This document shows, piece after piece, positions 15,175-17,400 of a DNA stretch of 17,400 nucleotides (the stretch's first letter is position 1; every line of letters begins with the position of its first letter). The stretch spans positions 1 to 17,400 of the forward strand of contig NZ_JAHYSG010000174.1 of the NCBI RefSeq assembly GCF_022095675.1, read 5' to 3'. The DNA comes from Dactylosporangium sp. AC04546. Lineage in GTDB: Bacteria; Actinomycetota; Actinomycetes; Mycobacteriales; Micromonosporaceae. Below the pieces are notes generated by a model. That model was not told where the DNA came from and ran no database searches. It worked only from the letters and a program-made list of their open reading frames with translations. Made by a program: the position numbers and the translations under genes.

Positions 15175-15186
15175 CCCGAATATGGC
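15166..15186. repeat. Small inverted repeat over the caspase-gene stop codon
   Basis: GCCATAT (15166-15172) and ATATGGC (15180-15186) are exact reverse complements with a 7-base loop and include the TAG stop (15172-15174). The stem is weak and not followed by T residues, so terminator function is doubtful. The rest of the 94-base gap to the next gene holds only a small GAGT-AAAA-ACTC palindrome at 15208-15219. Confidence 0.3.
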
Positions 15187-15254
15187 CTCGTGTTTCGAGC
15201 CGACCCTGAGTAAAAACTCCTCCAGCGTGGTATGCCATGTGGACGGCACCGTGT

Positions 15255-15260
15255 GGAGGT
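15255..15260 (+). promoter_or_regulatory. Ribosome binding site deciding the GCS2 start
   Basis: GGAGGT, eight bases before the ATG at 15269. It rules out the longer in-frame reading that would overlap the end of the caspase gene from 15122. Confidence 0.85.
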
Positions 15261-15268
15261 GGCATCCC

Positions 15269-16738
15269 ATGGGCAAGGACGTCGAGACCCGCGAGTTCAG
15301 TCGCGAGGACCGCATGCGGTACCGGGACAAGGTGCGCCAATGTCTCGATGCCTTCGCGCGGATGCTCGCCGAGTCGTCGTTCGAGGACGGCCGCGGGATG
15401 AGCGGCCTGGAGATCGAGCTCAACCTGGTCGACGAGGACTACGACCCCGCGCTGCGCAACCAGCGCGTGCTCGACGCGCTGGCCGACCCGGCGTTCGTGA
15501 CCGAGCTGGGGCAGTTCAACATCGAGATCAACGTGCCGCCGCAGCAGCTGCGGGACGAGGGGCTGGCCAGGTTCGAGGCGCAGGTGCGGGAGAGCCTCAA
15601 CGCGGCCGAGGAGCACGCCGCCGGTGTCGACACGCGGCTGGCGATGATCGGGATTTTGCCGACGCTGCGCCGCGACCAGCTCACGCCTGACGTGCTGAGC
15701 GCCAACCCGCGGTACGCGCTGCTGAACGAACAGATCTTCACGGCCCGCGGCGAGGACCTGCTGATCGCCATCGACGGCGTCGAGCGGCTGCACGTGCGGT
15801 GTGACTCCATCGCGCCCGAGGCCGCCTGCACCTCGGTCCAGTTCCACCTCCAGGTCCCGCCGCAGCAGTTCGCCGCGCACTGGAACGCGGCCCAGGCGAT
15901 CGCCGCCGCGCAGGTCGCGCTCGGCGCCAACGCGCCGTTCCTGTTCGGCCGGGAGCTCTGGCGGGAGACCCGGATCCCGCTGTTCGAGCAGGCCACCGAC
16001 ACCCGCGCCGAGGAGCTGAAGTCGCAGGGGGTCCGGCCCCGGGTCTGGTTCGGGGAGCGCTGGATCACCAGCATCTTCGACCTGTTCGAGGAGAACGTGC
16101 GGTACTTCCCCGCCCTGCTGCCGATCTGCGAGGAGGAGGACCCGATCGCCGCCCTCGACGCGGGCGAGGTGCCGCACCTGGGCGAGCTGCGGCTGCACAA
16201 CGGCACCGTCTACCGCTGGAACCGGCCGATCTACGACGTGGTCGACGGGCGGCCGCACGTGCGCGTCGAGAACCGGGTCCTGCCGGCCGGACCGACCGTC
16301 GTCGACAGCATGGCCAACGCCGCCTTCTACTTCGGCCTCGTCCACCGCCTCGCCGAGCAGGACCGGCCGGTCTGGACGCAGATGTCGTTCGGCGTCGCCG
16401 AGGAGAACTTCCACACCGCCGCCCGCCACGGCATCGACGCCTCGCTGTTCTGGCCCGGCCTCGGCTCGGTGCCGGTGACCGAGCTGGTGCTGCGCCGCCT
16501 GTTGCCGCTCGCCTACGAGGGGCTCGACGGCTGGGGCGTCGCGCCGGCGCACCGCGACCGGCTGCTCGGCATCATCGAGCAGCGCTGCCTGGCCCACCGC
16601 AACGGCGCCTCCTGGCAGGTCGAGACCGTGCACGCGATCGAGGGCGCGGGGCCGGTGGGGCGGGACGACACGATGCGCAAACTGCTCCAGGAGTACCTTC
16701 CGAGGATGCATTCGAACGTCCCCGTCCACGAATGGTGA
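15269..16738 (+). CDS. Glutamate-cysteine ligase family (GCS2) protein
   Basis: A 489-residue member of the GCS2 carboxylate-amine ligase family, which joins the gamma-carboxyl of glutamate to an amine in an ATP-dependent step. GMSGLEIELNLVDEDYDP (about 46-63) holds the metal-binding Glu residues of the first family motif. ELGQFNIEINVPPQ (about 80-93) is the second conserved strand pair. SVQFHLQVPPQQFAAHWNAA and GANAPFLFGRELWRETRIPLFEQ are typical of the core, and RVENRVLPAGPTVVDSMANAAF contains the late arginine motif. This long actinobacterial type is usually annotated only as glutamate-cysteine ligase family; the true amine acceptor is not certain, and a role in thiol or ergothioneine precursor supply is only possible. 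Codon use is strongly GC-ending (39 of 40 sampled). Its stop overlaps the next start. Confidence 0.9.
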   Translation: MGKDVETREFSREDRMRYRDKVRQCLDAFARMLAESSFEDGRGMSGLEIELNLVDEDYDPALRNQRVLDALADPAFVTELGQFNIEINVPPQQLRDEGLARFEAQVRESLNAAEEHAAGVDTRLAMIGILPTLRRDQLTPDVLSANPRYALLNEQIFTARGEDLLIAIDGVERLHVRCDSIAPEAACTSVQFHLQVPPQQFAAHWNAAQAIAAAQVALGANAPFLFGRELWRETRIPLFEQATDTRAEELKSQGVRPRVWFGERWITSIFDLFEENVRYFPALLPICEEEDPIAALDAGEVPHLGELRLHNGTVYRWNRPIYDVVDGRPHVRVENRVLPAGPTVVDSMANAAFYFGLVHRLAEQDRPVWTQMSFGVAEENFHTAARHGIDASLFWPGLGSVPVTELVLRRLLPLAYEGLDGWGVAPAHRDRLLGIIEQRCLAHRNGASWQVETVHAIEGAGPVGRDDTMRKLLQEYLPRMHSNVPVHEW

Positions 16739-17184
16739 GCCTGGTCGTCCGGCACGACGGTCCGGTGGCCACGATCGTGATCACCAACCCGGCCAAGCGC
16801 AACGCGATGACGGCCGACATGTGGCGGGCCCTGCCGCCGCTGCTCGACGGCCTGCGCGACGACCCCGCGGTCAAGGTCGTGGTGCTCACCGGGGCGGGCG
16901 GCACGTTCTGCGCCGGCGCCGACATCACCGAGGCGGCGCCGCTCGCCCGCGACGGCGACGACAGCCTGGCCGTGCGGGCCGAGCGCGCCCTCGCCGATTT
17001 CCCGAAGCCGACGATCGCCCGCATCGAGGGCTTCTGCGTCGGCGGCGGCTGCCAGCTGGCGGTCGCCTGCGACCTGCGGTTCGCGACCGGGGACAGCCGG
17101 TTCGGGGTGACCCCGGCCAAGCTCGGGATCGTCTACCCGCCCTCGACGACCCGGCGGCTGGCCGCCCTAGGCCGTGTTTCGTAA
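16732..17184 (+). pseudogene. Enoyl-CoA hydratase/isomerase, truncated by an IS element
   Basis: The first 146 or so residues are a good crotonase: VTITNPAKRNAMTADMW-type N-terminus (about 14-31), GTFCAGADI (57-65) forming the first half of the oxyanion hole, and GFCVGGGCQLAVACDLRFAT (100-119) the second half, followed by FGVTPAKLGIVYPP. Full members have about 255-265 residues, so the C-terminal third with the trimerisation helices is missing. Reading leaves the family after RRLAAL and meets a stop at 17182-17184 inside the IS5-like element. The ATG at 16732 overlaps the GCS2 stop by seven bases (ATGGTGA), so the pair were co-translated. In the intact gene the reaction would be hydration or isomerisation of acyl-CoA; as it stands it is probably inactive. 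Confidence 0.85.
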
Positions 17185-17400
17185 GGCTCGGAGCCATTGG
17201 TTGATGATGGCTACGGTGATGGTGGCTTCGAAGCGGACGGCGAGTTTGTCGTAGCGGGTGGCCATTGCGCGGTGTTGTTTGAGCTGGTTGATGCCGCACT
17301 CGACGGCGTGACGCAGCCGGTAGACGGCCGGGTCAAAGGCGGGCGGCCGCCCGCCTTTGGATCCCTTGGCCTTGCGGTGGGCGTCCTGGTCGGCCTTGCT
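17167..17400 (-). CDS. IS5-family-like DDE transposase, C-terminal part (runs off the window)
   Basis: The minus strand codes for at least 77 residues. [11 protein letters not shown] (13-23), [26 protein letters not shown] (27-52) with the conserved Glu of the Y-(2)-R-(3)-E-(6)-K signature (Tyr27, Arg30, Glu34 with shifted Lys/Gln near 41), and [12 protein letters not shown] (63-74) match the C-terminal end of IS5-group transposases. The catalytic first Asp residues lie outside the window. The stop codon TAG (17167-17169) is at the very junction with the interrupted hydratase gene. Confidence 0.85.
   Translation of the reverse strand, partial: SKADQDAHRKAKGSKGGRPPAFDPAVYRLRHAVECGINQLKQHRAMATRYDKLAVRFEATITVAIINQWLRALRNTA
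17170..17400. mobile_element. IS5-like insertion sequence, one end
   Basis: Similarity of the hydratase gene ends at about 17169, and the transposase reading begins right after, so the IS end is at or near GGCCGTGTTTCGTAAG (17170-17185), the presumed terminal inverted repeat. A CTA or CTAG at 17167-17170 may be target or duplicated target sequence. The other end is outside the window. Confidence 0.75.

Noticed and set aside
14936..16729. A 597-residue minus-strand open frame
   Set aside because: It is antisense to the GCS2 gene, has low-complexity Arg/Gln/Asp composition and no recognisable motif.

Overview
The window looks like chromosome from a high-GC actinomycete, plausibly Micromonosporaceae/Actinoplanes-like. 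The evidence is very high GC at third codon positions, GTG starts, SigG-type ECF sigma factors with SnoaL tails, CsbD/SPW/DUF4407 proteins and hairpins lacking U-tracts. The genus is a guess.

Left part (1-8779) is mostly ordinary chromosome. Positions 1-546 hold no intact gene. They contain a damaged second copy of part of the DUF4407 gene found later in the window, joined to a short stretch resembling the DedA gene. Then come minus-strand genes for a CPBP membrane protease, a SAM methyltransferase and an RluA-type pseudouridine synthase, the last two overlapping. Next are plus-strand genes for an ECF sigma factor with a SnoaL-like tail, overlapped by a RibD/DHFR-like reductase, then a DedA membrane protein and a CsbD-like stress protein with a clear terminator. 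Minus-strand genes for an SPW-repeat membrane protein, a GHL10-type glycoside hydrolase and the DUF4407 protein follow.

Middle (about 8840-15175) is an accessory island. It opens with remnants of a urea ABC transporter: a tail of UrtD on the minus strand abuts the C-terminal part of UrtE on the plus strand. A GNAT acetyltransferase follows, then, divergently, the most notable locus: a small unrecognised protein and, 30 bases downstream, a 1448-residue protein with a caspase-like protease domain, a STAND-type P-loop NTPase and 14 WD40-type blades. Architecture suggests a sensor-switch-protease system of the kind proposed for phage defence or regulated cell death. Third-position GC drops clearly in these two genes.

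Right part (15269-17400) returns to host-like codon use: a GCS2-family glutamate-cysteine ligase-like enzyme overlapped by an enoyl-CoA hydratase gene. The latter is cut at about residue 146 by an IS5-like element whose transposase runs off the window on the minus strand.
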